A DNA stretch of 50,945 nucleotides from Bacillota bacterium (GTDB taxonomy: Bacteria; Bacillota; Clostridia; Lachnospirales; Lachnospiraceae). Below, piece after piece: positions 1-7,826 of this stretch (the stretch's first letter is position 1; every line of letters starts with the position of its first letter). The position numbers and the translations under genes were made by a program. The DNA is taken from NCBI GenBank assembly GCA_023443225.1, contig JAEZVF010000057.1, forward strand, positions 1-50,945, given 5' to 3'. The notes under the pieces are model-generated. The model saw nothing but the letters and a program-made list of their open reading frames with translations, did no database searches and had not been told where the DNA came from.

Positions 1-156
1 TCCTTTCAGGATGTGTTTTAGTTGTTTCTCGATAATTCAATTATAACATACCTGTGAGGGGTTATTCTATTTTAAACAGTAAAAAGGCCTTGAAAATCAA
101 GGTTTGTGGCGTTTCACAAACGCCTAACATTATTTATATTAGGGGGTAATAGGGTT

Positions 157-582
157 ATGGAAGATGAATTAAAAATAAAAATGTACTCATTTACAGTGGA
201 TTGCAAAGATCCACATGAATTAGCAAAATTTTATGCGGCGTTGCTCAAGTGGGAAGCAATGCTTCTCGATGAAGACTTTGCATGTGTATACGCTCCAGGA
301 ACTAATCAGGGAACATATCCTTCTATATTGTTTCAACGCAATCCTGAGTATAAACCACCTGTATGGCCGCAAGAGCCAGAAGCTCAACAGCAAATGGCAC
401 ATATAGACTTCGCAGTAAATGATTTAGAAAAAGCAGTTCAATATGCAGTCCATTGTGGAGCAACAATCGCATATAATCAATATTCTAATAATTGGAGAGT
501 TATGTTTGATCCTGCCGGTCATCCTTTTTGCTTATGTCAATTGAAATCAATTATCGAAAGCACCCATTTTGGGTTGTTGTAG
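157..582 (+). CDS. VOC-fold (glyoxalase/bleomycin-resistance-like) protein
   Basis: This small single-domain protein (141 aa) has the vicinal-oxygen-chelate fold. It opens with a beta strand (YSFTVDCKDPHELAKFYAAL) followed by the helix typical of VOC proteins. It ends with the conserved FDPAGHPFCLC strand, in which the family usually keeps a metal or substrate ligand. A middle stretch PVWPQEPEAQQQMAHIDFAV marks the second beta-alpha-beta unit. I chose the ATG at 157 because AGGGGG at 141-146 is well placed, although the frame stays open upstream to 106. The substrate is unknown; relatives act in detoxification or antibiotic sequestration. A close paralogue, broken by a frameshift, lies at 3234-3601. 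Family assignment is firm, function is not. Confidence 0.85.
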   Translation: MEDELKIKMYSFTVDCKDPHELAKFYAALLKWEAMLLDEDFACVYAPGTNQGTYPSILFQRNPEYKPPVWPQEPEAQQQMAHIDFAVNDLEKAVQYAVHCGATIAYNQYSNNWRVMFDPAGHPFCLCQLKSIIESTHFGLL

Positions 583-750
583 TGAAGTATGAGCTTCCAA
601 TTATGTTTAAATACGTTTCCAGATTGGTTGGTGAGTATTGTTAGAAGCCTTATGTTGGTTCAATATTTACTAAGTTTTAAGCACTGCAAGACTGGTATCA
701 CCATCGCCATGGTGGTTGAATAAAAAAAGCACTTTGACATCATTTAAATA

Positions 751-780
751 AAAACTATGACATACTGTTGTTATAGTTTT
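751..780 (+). terminator. U-tailed hairpin
   Basis: AAAACTAT at 751-758 pairs with ATAGTTTT at 773-780, and more T residues follow. It lies between the VOC gene and the acetyltransferase gene and could end transcription from the former. A second small hairpin (CACCAT/ATGGTG, 699-714) lies just upstream. The rest of 583-821 shows no gene. Confidence 0.5.
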
Positions 781-821
781 TTTGATACCATTAAGAAAAA
801 TTAGAAAGAGGTTACTATAGT

Positions 822-1385
822 ATGAAGGAAGTTTATGAAAAGTGCCCAGTACTTGCACATGATAACTATTTATTACGGTTCGTAGAAATAGACGATGCCA
901 AAGATTTATTAAAAGTGTATAGTGATGAAAAGGCAGTTCCTTATTTCAATAGTGATAATTGTCACGGTGACAATTTTTACTATAAAACTTTGGAACGAAT
1001 GCAAGATGTAATAAAATACTGGATTTGGGAGTATGACAGAAAGGGATTTGTAAGATGGTCCATTATTGATAAGAATAGTAATGAAGCTGTTGGAACAATT
1101 GAATTATTCCATAGAGTTTCCAAAGATTATTTTGATGCATGTGGACTACTAAGGCTGGACCTAAGAAGTGACTACGAAAATCAAAACTGTGTCAATGCAA
1201 TATTATCGATTATTATATCCCCTACCTATGATTTATTTCACTGTAATATGATAGCTACAAAAGCTGCATCATTTGCGATGGAAAGAATTCATGCATTAAA
1301 GGGTATGGGCTTCCATCAATCAGAAGATAAATTGCTAGGTCATGATGGGACTGAATATGGGGACTATTGGGTTTGTTTAAAATGA
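822..1385 (+). CDS. GNAT-family N-acetyltransferase (RimJ/RimL-like)
   Basis: This 187-aa protein resembles the RimJ/RimL branch of acetyl-CoA-dependent N-acetyltransferases. The N-terminal part has the usual 'LRFVEIDDAKDLLKVYSDE' layout, followed by a central strand (RWSIIDKNSNEAVGTIELF). It ends in GMGFHQSEDKLLGHDGTEYGDYWV, a common C-terminus for such enzymes. The canonical R/Q-x-x-G-x-G/A acetyl-CoA loop is not obvious, so catalytic competence is uncertain. AGAGG about 10 bases upstream supports the ATG at 822. It appears to be a single-gene unit. The substrate cannot be told from sequence. Confidence 0.75.
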   Translation: MKEVYEKCPVLAHDNYLLRFVEIDDAKDLLKVYSDEKAVPYFNSDNCHGDNFYYKTLERMQDVIKYWIWEYDRKGFVRWSIIDKNSNEAVGTIELFHRVSKDYFDACGLLRLDLRSDYENQNCVNAILSIIISPTYDLFHCNMIATKAASFAMERIHALKGMGFHQSEDKLLGHDGTEYGDYWVCLK

Positions 1386-1421
1386 CGTAATGAGTGTAAC
1401 GCACATAGATGGGAGCCAAGT

Positions 1422-1529
1422 ATGAAAATTGATCGTCTTTTAGGAATTACAATATATCTATTAAATCATGGTCGAACATCAGCTTGTTTTTTAGCGAAGC
1501 ACTTTGAAGTATCAAGCAGTTTAACTTAA
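1422..1529 (+). pseudogene. Truncated YafY/WYL-type transcriptional regulator (N-terminal stub)
   Basis: This 35-aa reading frame (MKIDRLLGITIYLLNHGRTS, then ACFLAKHFEVSSSLT) matches the first part of the helix-turn-helix of YafY-like WYL-domain regulators. Those normally continue with a recognition helix of the kind 'VSxRTIQRDIxAL'. Here the frame stops right after the VSSS position, and no WYL domain follows. A possible ribosome site, GGGAG, lies at 1411-1415. It is best read as the remnant of a regulator whose remainder was deleted. The remaining sequence up to 1710 holds no further gene. Confidence 0.7.
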
Positions 1530-1550
1530 TAGATTATAAGTTATATTGTC

Positions 1551-1577
1551 TTTACAGTATCTGTTAAATGGTATAAT
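1551..1577 (+). promoter_or_regulatory. Candidate sigma-A promoter for the ferrodoxin gene
   Basis: A consensus -10 hexamer TATAAT lies at 1572-1577 and a TTTACA -35-like hexamer at 1551-1556. The spacing is 15 bases, shorter than ideal; TTGTCT at 1546-1551 is an alternative with 20 bases. It sits after the regulator stub and ahead of the gene at 1710. Confidence 0.35.
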
Positions 1578-1709
1578 ATTACTATGTGTATTTATGTAAA
1601 ATAGCGCGTTAGTATAGGGTACTTACTGTCTTTGCTTTTTAAACCAATAGTAAATGTTATTCTATTTAAATTACAGCAAGGGGAGCAATATAAGGGAGGT
1701 AATGTAATA

Positions 1710-2444
1710 ATGATAATATACTATAGTTCAACTGGTAATTCCAAGCATGTCGCTTTGAGATTACACGAAACATTTAAAGGGGAGCTTATCAATGTCGCTA
1801 ACTTTGATAAGCCTAACGAATTTTACTTAGATGAGAATGAGACACTATTTATGGTGACTTTTAATTGCTTTTGGGGAATCTCAAATCAGATGGAAACATT
1901 CCTTCGAAAAAGTAAATTTTACAACGTAAGCAAAATTGTTGTTATTATCACATGTGGTGGATATCTAGGCGGAGGAGACGGTTCAATTGAAAAATTATTT
2001 TCAGAGATAGGACTTCCTAAACCAATCATCTACTCAATCGCCATGGTCACAAACTATTCAATATTACATAATGTACCATCAGTAGAGTCTCAAAAAAAGA
2101 AATTGATTCGCGCAGAAAAAGTTCTTACTAAGATCATTCAAGGAACACAAAAACCTTATCATAGCAACTGGTTCGTACGACAATTTACGCCTAAGATTCG
2201 CATGCAATATGAGAAAGTGCGGATTACTTCACCATTCACTGTGAATAGTTCTTGCATTAGCTGTGGGCTATGTGAGAAGAATTGTCCTGCACAGGCCATT
2301 AAAATGCAAGATAACAAACCATTTTGGGTACTCCCAGAATGTGATAATTGTTTATGTTGCCTACATCATTGTCCTGTTGAAGCAATCAACTATGGAAATG
2401 CTACATGCAATCGTTTGAGATATACTTATAAGTCTTACTCTTAA
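1710..2444 (+). CDS. EFR1-family flavodoxin-ferredoxin ('ferrodoxin')
   Basis: This 244-aa redox protein joins an N-terminal flavodoxin-like domain to a C-terminal 2[4Fe-4S] ferredoxin. The flavin phosphate loop is visible near the start (YYSSTGNSKHVA). Two CxxCxxCxxxCP clusters lie at about Cys182/185/188/192 and Cys211/214/217/221. EFR1 proteins are common in Clostridia and are thought to carry electrons; partners are unknown. I chose the ATG at 1710 because AAGGGAGG (1692-1699) precedes it at good spacing; the frame is open back to 1632 but without a ribosome site. It looks monocistronic. The extra cysteine inside the second cluster (CLCC) is unremarkable for the family. Confidence 0.88.
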   Translation: MIIYYSSTGNSKHVALRLHETFKGELINVANFDKPNEFYLDENETLFMVTFNCFWGISNQMETFLRKSKFYNVSKIVVIITCGGYLGGGDGSIEKLFSEIGLPKPIIYSIAMVTNYSILHNVPSVESQKKKLIRAEKVLTKIIQGTQKPYHSNWFVRQFTPKIRMQYEKVRITSPFTVNSSCISCGLCEKNCPAQAIKMQDNKPFWVLPECDNCLCCLHHCPVEAINYGNATCNRLRYTYKSYS

Positions 2445-2541
2445 GGAACTTTTATAGCATTACTAACTTAGGTCGAATTCGACTCCTTTACAAGAGTAGA
2501 TGGCTCAAATATTTTACAAAAATTATGGTGGAGGTGCTCTG

Positions 2542-2994
2542 ATGATTATTACAAAAGCCAATCAAGATGACTTGCCGCTGATACTTGAATTGCAATATCT
2601 TGCATATCAAAGTGAGGCAAAACTATTCGGTAACCCAAATATTCCGCCTCTGAAGCAAACATTACAAGACGTTCAGGCAGAATACCAGAAAGGCATTGTG
2701 CTGAAAGCCATGGATGAAGACGAAACAATAATTGCTTCTGTCAGAGCTTATATGGAAAATGGTACTGTCTATATTGGAAAACTAATTGTTCATCCAGCTT
2801 GGCAAAGAAAAGGCATTGGAACAAGCCTTCTTTTGGAAGTTGAGCGGGAATATCCAGATCAAAGATACGAATTATTCACAAGTACCCGTAGTAGGAACAA
2901 TATAAGGCTTTATGAACGCCTTGGCTATAAAAAGTTTAGAGAAAGAGCAATAACAGATGAGTTGAACTTTGTCTATCTGGAAAAGAATAGATAG
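2542..2994 (+). CDS. GNAT-family N-acetyltransferase
   Basis: This 150-aa protein is a compact GNAT acetyltransferase. Motif A is clear: IGKLIVHPAWQRKGIGTSLL contains the Q/R-x-x-G-x-G/A acetyl-CoA pyrophosphate loop (RKGIGT). Motif B (NNIRLYERLGYKKF) follows near the C-terminus. The ATG at 2542 is preferred over the upstream ATG at 2500 because the protein then begins MIITKANQDDLPLI, as in relatives, and GGTGGAGG lies just upstream. The substrate is unknown; relatives acetylate small amines or antibiotics. Its neighbours in this accessory stretch give no pathway hint. Confidence 0.88.
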   Translation: MIITKANQDDLPLILELQYLAYQSEAKLFGNPNIPPLKQTLQDVQAEYQKGIVLKAMDEDETIIASVRAYMENGTVYIGKLIVHPAWQRKGIGTSLLLEVEREYPDQRYELFTSTRSRNNIRLYERLGYKKFRERAITDELNFVYLEKNR

Positions 2995-3233
2995 CGTTGA
3001 CAAAAGCATATTTAGGGTCGAAAGATTATCAAATGAAGTCTTTAGGATTCATAGAGGATTCCCTTGAAAGAAGCAATAATATTGAGATATTTGGTGGTGA
3101 TTCCGCAAAAGAATCAGCTATCTTATATGCTGCCCATGAAAATACTGGTCTACCGCCGGAGGGAACCTTTGTATTTTATGATTGTGCAGGTGAAGTTGAT
3201 GATAAACATGTAGATAGGAAAGGTGATGCTAAT
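2995..3233 (+). other. Intergenic stretch with an unassigned open frame
   Basis: A frame is open from a TTG at 2997 and runs straight into the start of the next VOC gene. Its translation (containing NTGLPPEGTFVFYDCAGEV) resembles nothing I recognise, and no convincing ribosome site precedes it. It may be the tail of a lost gene or simply non-coding sequence. No other feature was seen here. Confidence 0.3.
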
Positions 3234-3601
3234 ATGATCGAATCGATTGCAGGATTTGCGTATGACTGAAAAATGCAGACGAATTGTCAGATTTTTATGT
3301 CCAACTTCTTGGTTGGGAAAAAACACTGTCTGGTGAAGGATGGGCTGGGTTGCGTTCCCCGCAAGGTTGGATTTTAGCTTTCCAGGAGGTAGAGGAGTAT
3401 ATTCCGCCTGTATGGCCATGGAGAGTTGGAGAACAACAGCAAATGGCACACATTGATTTTAAAGTAAAGGACTTAGAAGAATCCGTTAACCATGCTTTAC
3501 AATGTGGTGCAATAAAATGTGAAATACAGTATTTTGAAGATTCCACAGTGATGTTTGACCCCGAAGGGCATCCATTTTGCCTAAGTACTGCGGAAGAGTA
3601 A
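3234..3601 (+). pseudogene. VOC-fold protein, frameshifted
   Basis: This is a paralogue of the protein at 157-582. It shares PPVWP, a QQQMAHIDF block, an LExxVxxAxxCGA helix and FDPxGHPFCL. An intact start exists at 3234 (ATG with AGGAAAGG upstream) giving MIESIAGFAYD, but a TGA follows at 3267-3269. The expected continuation (C-KNADELSDFYVQLLGWEK) resumes in another frame from about 3269. Inserting a single base after TG at 3267-3268 would restore one continuous 123-aa VOC protein. Either the gene is inactivated by a one-base deletion or the assembly has an error there. A start at the TTG at 3284 would lack the first beta strand, so I prefer the frameshift reading. Confidence 0.75.
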
Positions 3602-3654
3602 AATACTTCGAACTACAATTTTAATTCGTATGCAGGGAATTGAGGTAAAATGTG

Positions 3655-4020
3655 ATGGAGAAGTATACAAGAGAAGAAATACAAGAAGCTCTACGAGTTG
3701 TATCTTCAAGTATCAATAAATGTGAAAAAATACAACCCAAATTTGCGGAAGGTGTCTCTCAACACACACTCCTTAAGAACAGGATAAAAGCGTTGTATAT
3801 TTCAAAATCATTGATAGAAAATGAAAATGTAAGAGACAAATATTCAAAAGAAGAATTGATGGAAGCATTAAGACCTATATCATCTATTATTAGCAAATGT
3901 GAAAAAGCACAAATGAAATTTGTAGAAGGAACTTCTAATCACAATCGCTTTAAGAACATGATAAAGGCGATGTATATTGCAAAATCATTCATAACAGATG
4001 AAATTAGTATAAGAGATTAA
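3655..4020 (+). CDS. Small protein made of two tandem ~55-residue repeats
   Basis: This 121-aa protein is a clear internal duplication. Residues about 3-57 and 62-116 align almost throughout: KYTREEIQEALR versus KYSKEELMEALR, then INKCEKIQPKFAEG versus ISKCEKAQMKFVEG, then KNRIKALYISKSLI versus KNMIKAMYIAKSFI. Each unit looks all-helical with a conserved CEK-x-Q-x-KF core. There is no signal peptide or membrane segment, so it is probably cytosolic. I do not know a function; single-repeat relatives may exist in Clostridia. GAGGT at 3642-3646 supports the ATG at 3655. It is followed closely by the P-loop kinase and may be cotranscribed with it. Confidence 0.75.
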   Translation: MEKYTREEIQEALRVVSSSINKCEKIQPKFAEGVSQHTLLKNRIKALYISKSLIENENVRDKYSKEELMEALRPISSIISKCEKAQMKFVEGTSNHNRFKNMIKAMYIAKSFITDEISIRD

Positions 4021-4056
4021 GCCAAAGGAATAGCATTTTTACCGGGAGGTACATAA

Positions 4057-4635
4057 ATGAATAATGATAGAAATTGGACTGTTTTATTTATCGGTGGGGC
4101 TTCGGGAACAGGCAAATCAAGCATAGCTTATGAAATTGCCAGGTTTTATGGCGTGAATGTCTTGGAAGTAGATGATGTTCACCTATCGGTAGAAACAGTT
4201 ACAACAAAGGAACAATATCCTGCAATACATTATTGGAATACTGGGGTAGATTGGAAAAACATTGGAGTTGATGGTAATGTTAACTGGCTGATTGATGTTG
4301 GCAAGGAAATGATACCTGTATTAAAAGAACTTGCAAATAGGCACATTGAGGATAAAGTTCCTATTATTATTGAGGGTGATTTTATCAATCCCGATTTTAC
4401 AATATCTTTTGATAATCCAGAAGTAAAATCAATTTTTGTGAATGAATCAGACATGAATCAAATATTACAGAATTACTTATCAAGAGAAGCTGACGATTTA
4501 CAACATTACAGAGCCGAAATAAGTATCGCATATGGGAAGTGGATAACAGATACTTGTAATCAGAATAATATTAGAGTAATCGAGTCAAGGCCATGGGATA
4601 CTGTTTTAACGAGAACCATAAAAAGTTTATTGTGA
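4057..4635 (+). CDS. P-loop kinase-like protein (2-phosphoglycerate-kinase-like)
   Basis: This 192-aa nucleotide-binding protein has a classical Walker A loop, GGASGTGKSS, at residues 13-22, followed by a helix and an LEVDDVH strand. That layout is typical of small-molecule kinases such as those annotated as 2-phosphoglycerate kinase or zeta-toxin-like kinases. An acidic strand (PIIIEGDFINPDF) in the middle and a WDT-containing C-terminus complete the fold. GGGAGGT at 4043-4049 supports the ATG. The phosphate acceptor cannot be deduced. No antitoxin-like partner lies beside it, so I do not call it a toxin. Confidence 0.7.
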   Translation: MNNDRNWTVLFIGGASGTGKSSIAYEIARFYGVNVLEVDDVHLSVETVTTKEQYPAIHYWNTGVDWKNIGVDGNVNWLIDVGKEMIPVLKELANRHIEDKVPIIIEGDFINPDFTISFDNPEVKSIFVNESDMNQILQNYLSREADDLQHYRAEISIAYGKWITDTCNQNNIRVIESRPWDTVLTRTIKSLL

Positions 4636-4664
4636 TGCAATGATTTATAAATTAATAGTTTAAG

Positions 4665-4719
4665 AAAAAGACTAGATAGGTGCTGTACAAGTTGAGCTTG
4701 TGTACAAATCTAGTCTTTT
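4665..4719 (+). terminator. Long imperfect hairpin with T-rich 3' arm
   Basis: AAAAAGACTAGAT pairs with ATCTAGTCTTTT. The inner part TGTACAAG/CTTGTGTACA extends the stem with a two-base bulge. It follows the kinase gene and probably ends the accessory block. Confidence 0.7.
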
Positions 4720-4774
4720 CCTATTTATGCGTCCAACATGGATTCTTCTAAAATATGGAAGTATCAAATCTAGG

Positions 4775-4795
4775 TAAAGTTTTAGTAAAATTTTA
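4775..4795 (+). promoter_or_regulatory. Candidate LacI-family operator
   Basis: TAAAGTTTTA-G-TAAAATTTTA is an imperfect palindrome with ten-base arms around one central base and one mismatched pair. It lies ten bases upstream of the -35 hexamer of the regulator gene, a plausible autoregulatory position. Assignment to the LacI-type protein is inference. Confidence 0.4.
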
Positions 4796-4804
4796 TTAAT
4801 TCTA

Positions 4805-4833
4805 TTGATTTACAAAATAAACTAAATTATAAT
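4805..4833 (+). promoter_or_regulatory. Sigma-A promoter of the lacI-phn unit
   Basis: TTGATT at 4805-4810 and TATAAT at 4828-4833 are separated by 17 bases, close to consensus. It sits 20 bases before the regulator's start codon, with GAGG between. Confidence 0.65.
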
Positions 4834-4852
4834 AAGTTTGAGGTGATAAAAA

Positions 4853-5818
4853 ATGGCAACTATTAAAGAAATAGCTACCCTGGCAAATGTATCTATGGCT
4901 ACAGTATCCAGAGTGCTAAATAAAGATAAACAAATCGTTGTTTCTGACCTAGTAAAAAATCAGATTTTTACAATTGCTCATGAACTTGGGTATGTTCCGC
5001 CAAAATTTCGCAGGATTCCTCTCGAAAATGGTATTACGATTGGTGTCGCCGACTGGCATATTATCCGCCCTGACAGGACTAATCAGAAACTATCAGATTT
5101 TTCAAATATGGCGAAACGTTTCTGCAAGACACCTGTAAAATTTGTACCGGTATGTTTTGCACAGGATATATCAGTAGATGGCATTATTGCCTTAGGAAAT
5201 TTCACAGAAGAGGAAGTTAACTTTTTAGAAAGCAAGTCCTGCTTTATTCTCTTTCTGGATTCCAATCAATGTGGTTATCAATATGATCGAATATTAATTG
5301 ACCACAATGAAGGAATCAAAAGAATGATCCGTTATTTCATTGATGAAAAGCACTATTCTTCTATTGGATATATTGGGGGAATTTTTGAGAGCCAAAATAT
5401 AGTAATTGGGAAAACCCGTAGCAGTTCTTTTCGAGAATTATTGAAGGAAGAAGGATGTTATAATGCAGAGAGTTTTTTAGTAGGAGATATGACCAGTAAA
5501 AACAGTTATCAGCTTGTAAAAAAAATGATTCAGGATCATGTGCTTCCAAGGGCACTTTTGATTGGAAATGATGAAATTGTAGAAGAGGTAGTCACAGCAT
5601 TAGAAGAGGAAGATATTTTTATTCCAGATGAGATTGAAATAATCGTATATAAAGATATTGAAACATTGTTATCCCACAATACAACCTGCTCATCGATTCA
5701 AGTTTATACGGACTTTATGTGGGAAAATGCGATTAAAGTGCTTTTAGAAAGGATAAGTGGTAAACGTACAGAGACCCTTACCCTTACCTTTCCCTCAAAA
5801 CTTGTGATGAACAAATAA
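4853..5818 (+). CDS. LacI-family transcriptional regulator
   Basis: This 321-aa DNA-binding repressor has a textbook LacI helix-turn-helix at its start (TIKEIATLANVSMATVSRVL) followed by a hinge. A periplasmic-binding-protein-like sensor domain fills about residues 60-315, including the IGYIGG strand and a GNDEIVEEV segment. The sensor domain is more divergent than in sugar repressors. GAGG upstream supports the ATG. The gene lies 63 bases before the PhnD-like gene with no terminator between them, so it probably controls that transport unit and may be cotranscribed with it. The effector would be the imported molecule or a product of it, which is inference. Confidence 0.92.
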   Translation: MATIKEIATLANVSMATVSRVLNKDKQIVVSDLVKNQIFTIAHELGYVPPKFRRIPLENGITIGVADWHIIRPDRTNQKLSDFSNMAKRFCKTPVKFVPVCFAQDISVDGIIALGNFTEEEVNFLESKSCFILFLDSNQCGYQYDRILIDHNEGIKRMIRYFIDEKHYSSIGYIGGIFESQNIVIGKTRSSSFRELLKEEGCYNAESFLVGDMTSKNSYQLVKKMIQDHVLPRALLIGNDEIVEEVVTALEEEDIFIPDEIEIIVYKDIETLLSHNTTCSSIQVYTDFMWENAIKVLLERISGKRTETLTLTFPSKLVMNK

Positions 5819-5881
5819 AGATTTGAAGCTGGCCACTTTAAATAGATGAACTAATTAACACAGAATATTCAGGAGGTTAAC

Positions 5882-6991
5882 ATGAAAAGATTATCAATGA
5901 TTCTTGTGCTAGCTTTAGTTATAGGGTTATTAAGCGGATGCACTAAAGCTCAAAAAGAAACAACAGGAAAAACAGTAGCTGTAGCAGAAAAAGAAAGTAA
6001 AGAGGTTTCAGAGGAAACAGATACTTCAGAAGCAGCAGCACCAGAGGAAGTATCGATTGAGAAGTTATCAGTCGCATTTGTACCATCTAGAGACCCTGGT
6101 GAAATTGTAACGGTAACTGAACCATTAAAAGAATTATTAAAAGGGGAGTTAAAGAATTTTGGTTACAATGTAGGTGAAGTTGAAATAACGGTAGGTACTA
6201 GTTATGAAGCAGTTGGAGAAGCCTTAAGTGCAGGCACGGCAGATGTTGGATTAGTTCCAGGAGGAACCTATGTAATGTATGACGATGGTGCAGAGGTAAT
6301 ACTTACAGCCACACGTGATTCTTTGAGCAAAGATTCAGATAACGCAAAGGACTGGAATGATGGTCTTCCAACAGAAGTTTCCTCTGAACAGGCAGTTTCT
6401 TATCGTGCATTGGTGATTGCTGGACCATCGCAAAAAGGTCAGGAGTTGGCAACAAAGGTAAACAATGGAGAGGAACTAACATGGGAAGATTTGAATAGTG
6501 CTAATTGGAGTGTTATGTCAACTACTTCGCCAGCAGGTTACATATATCCTACAATCTGGCTTCAAGATAATTATGGAAAGTCTATTACAGATTTATCTAA
6601 TGTAGTTACTGCTGATTCTTATGGAAGTGCGATGGCACGTCTTGCTTCCGGTCAGATCGATATTATGGTAAGTTATGCGGATGTTCGTAGAGATAATGAA
6701 GAAAAATGGACAACAGAATTCGGACGTACGGAATCTATTTGGAAAGAAACAAATGTCATAGGGGTAACACCTGCTATCTATAACGATACTGTAAGCGTAA
6801 GTAAAAACTCTGAAATTATGACAGATGAATTAAAAACTGCACTACAGCAAGCATTTATTAACATTGGAAAGACAGATGAGGGTAAACAGGTAATTAGCGT
6901 ATATTCTCATATGGGATATCAGGTAGCCAAAGATTCTGATTATAATAATGAAAGAAAAGCACAGGAAATTGTTCAGAATATGGGTAACTAA
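5882..6991 (+). CDS. phnD: Phosphate/phosphonate-type ABC transporter substrate-binding lipoprotein (PhnD-like)
   Basis: This 369-aa solute-binding lipoprotein has a signal peptide ending in a lipobox (LLSGC, Cys20) and an acidic, low-complexity linker to about residue 60. The PhnD-type domain follows: KLSVAFVPSRDPGEIVTVTEPLKELL, then a GTADVGLVPGGTYVMY segment, which is the hallmark of this family. It also carries GYIYPTIWL and SYADVRRD later. The protein should sit on the outer face of the membrane and deliver a phosphorus-containing ligand to the PhnE permeases. AGGAGG lies eight bases before the ATG. True ligand identity is open, because PhnD relatives bind phosphonates, phosphite or organophosphates. 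Confidence 0.9.
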   Translation: MKRLSMILVLALVIGLLSGCTKAQKETTGKTVAVAEKESKEVSEETDTSEAAAPEEVSIEKLSVAFVPSRDPGEIVTVTEPLKELLKGELKNFGYNVGEVEITVGTSYEAVGEALSAGTADVGLVPGGTYVMYDDGAEVILTATRDSLSKDSDNAKDWNDGLPTEVSSEQAVSYRALVIAGPSQKGQELATKVNNGEELTWEDLNSANWSVMSTTSPAGYIYPTIWLQDNYGKSITDLSNVVTADSYGSAMARLASGQIDIMVSYADVRRDNEEKWTTEFGRTESIWKETNVIGVTPAIYNDTVSVSKNSEIMTDELKTALQQAFINIGKTDEGKQVISVYSHMGYQVAKDSDYNNERKAQEIVQNMGN

Positions 6992-7010
6992 CCTTAGTAT
7001 TTAAAACCAG

Positions 7011-7041
7011 GTAAGGGTGCTGCATTTAGTAGTACCCTTAC
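7011..7041 (+). terminator. Intercistronic hairpin between binding-protein and ATPase genes
   Basis: GTAAGGGT (7011-7018) pairs with ACCCTTAC (7034-7041). There is no long T-run after it, so it may be an attenuator or an mRNA-stabilising 3' structure. Such a hairpin would explain higher levels of the binding protein than of the membrane components. Confidence 0.5.
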
Positions 7042-7064
7042 GTTATACATAGGAGAGGAATTTT

Positions 7065-7826
7065 ATGATTAAATTCGAACATGTAAGCAAAATTTATAGT
7101 AATGGTTGTAAAGGTCTTGATGATGTTAGTTTAACAATAGAGCAGGGGGAATTTGTAGCAATAATTGGTTCATCCGGTGCAGGAAAATCAACGCTGATTC
7201 GCACAATCAACAGAATGCATAATATTACAGAAGGTACATTGATCGTAGACGGAGTTGATGTTAATACCCTTCGTGGAAAACACTTAAGACAATTTCGACG
7301 TAACATAGGAATGATTTTTCAATCCTTTAATCTAATCATACGAACCACAGTTATTAAAAATGTATTGACATCCAAGGTTCCTGGGATGCCATGGTGGCGC
7401 TCTTTAACCGGGACTTTTACAAAGGTAGAAAAGATTTCTGCACTTGAAGCTTTAGACAAAGTGGGGATTTTAGATAAAGCATACTCTAGAGTGGATCAAT
7501 TATCAGGAGGTCAGCAACAGAGAGTTGCCCTGGCAAGAACCTTAGCACAGAATCCATCAATTATTCTGGCAGATGAACCTGTTGCTGCCTTAGACCCTGT
7601 AACGGCAAAACAGGTTATGGATGATTTTAAGGGTATCAATAAAGAATTTAAAATTACTGTTTTAATTAATATCCATCATGTAGATTTGGCTCTTGCTTAT
7701 GCGAGGCGAGTGATTGGTATTCGCGAAGGTAAGATTGTTTATGATGGCCCAGCTGAAAGAGTAGATGATTCCGTTCTGAGTACAATTTATCATGGTGAAA
7801 AGATAGAAAAAAGGGAGGTTGGCTGA
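7065..7826 (+). CDS. phnC: Phosphonate-type ABC transporter ATPase
   Basis: This 253-aa ABC ATPase has Walker A GSSGAGKST at residues 35-43, a Q-loop (GMIFQSFNLI), signature LSGGQQQR, Walker B (IILADEP) and an H-loop in NIHHVDLA. The length and the insertion between the Q-loop and signature (containing PWWRSL) match PhnC. AGGAG lies ten bases before the ATG. Its stop overlaps the next start by one base (TGATG), which points to translational coupling with the first permease. It powers uptake of the ligand bound by the upstream lipoprotein. Confidence 0.92.
   Translation: MIKFEHVSKIYSNGCKGLDDVSLTIEQGEFVAIIGSSGAGKSTLIRTINRMHNITEGTLIVDGVDVNTLRGKHLRQFRRNIGMIFQSFNLIIRTTVIKNVLTSKVPGMPWWRSLTGTFTKVEKISALEALDKVGILDKAYSRVDQLSGGQQQRVALARTLAQNPSIILADEPVAALDPVTAKQVMDDFKGINKEFKITVLINIHHVDLALAYARRVIGIREGKIVYDGPAERVDDSVLSTIYHGEKIEKREVG

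Noticed and set aside
88..102. CCTTGAAAATCAAGG inverted repeat before the first VOC gene
   Set aside because: Short six-base arms without a T-run; not enough to call a regulator site or terminator.
4057..4635. P-loop protein as a zeta-type toxin
   Set aside because: No antitoxin-like gene overlaps or precedes it; the upstream duplicated protein does not resemble an epsilon antitoxin.
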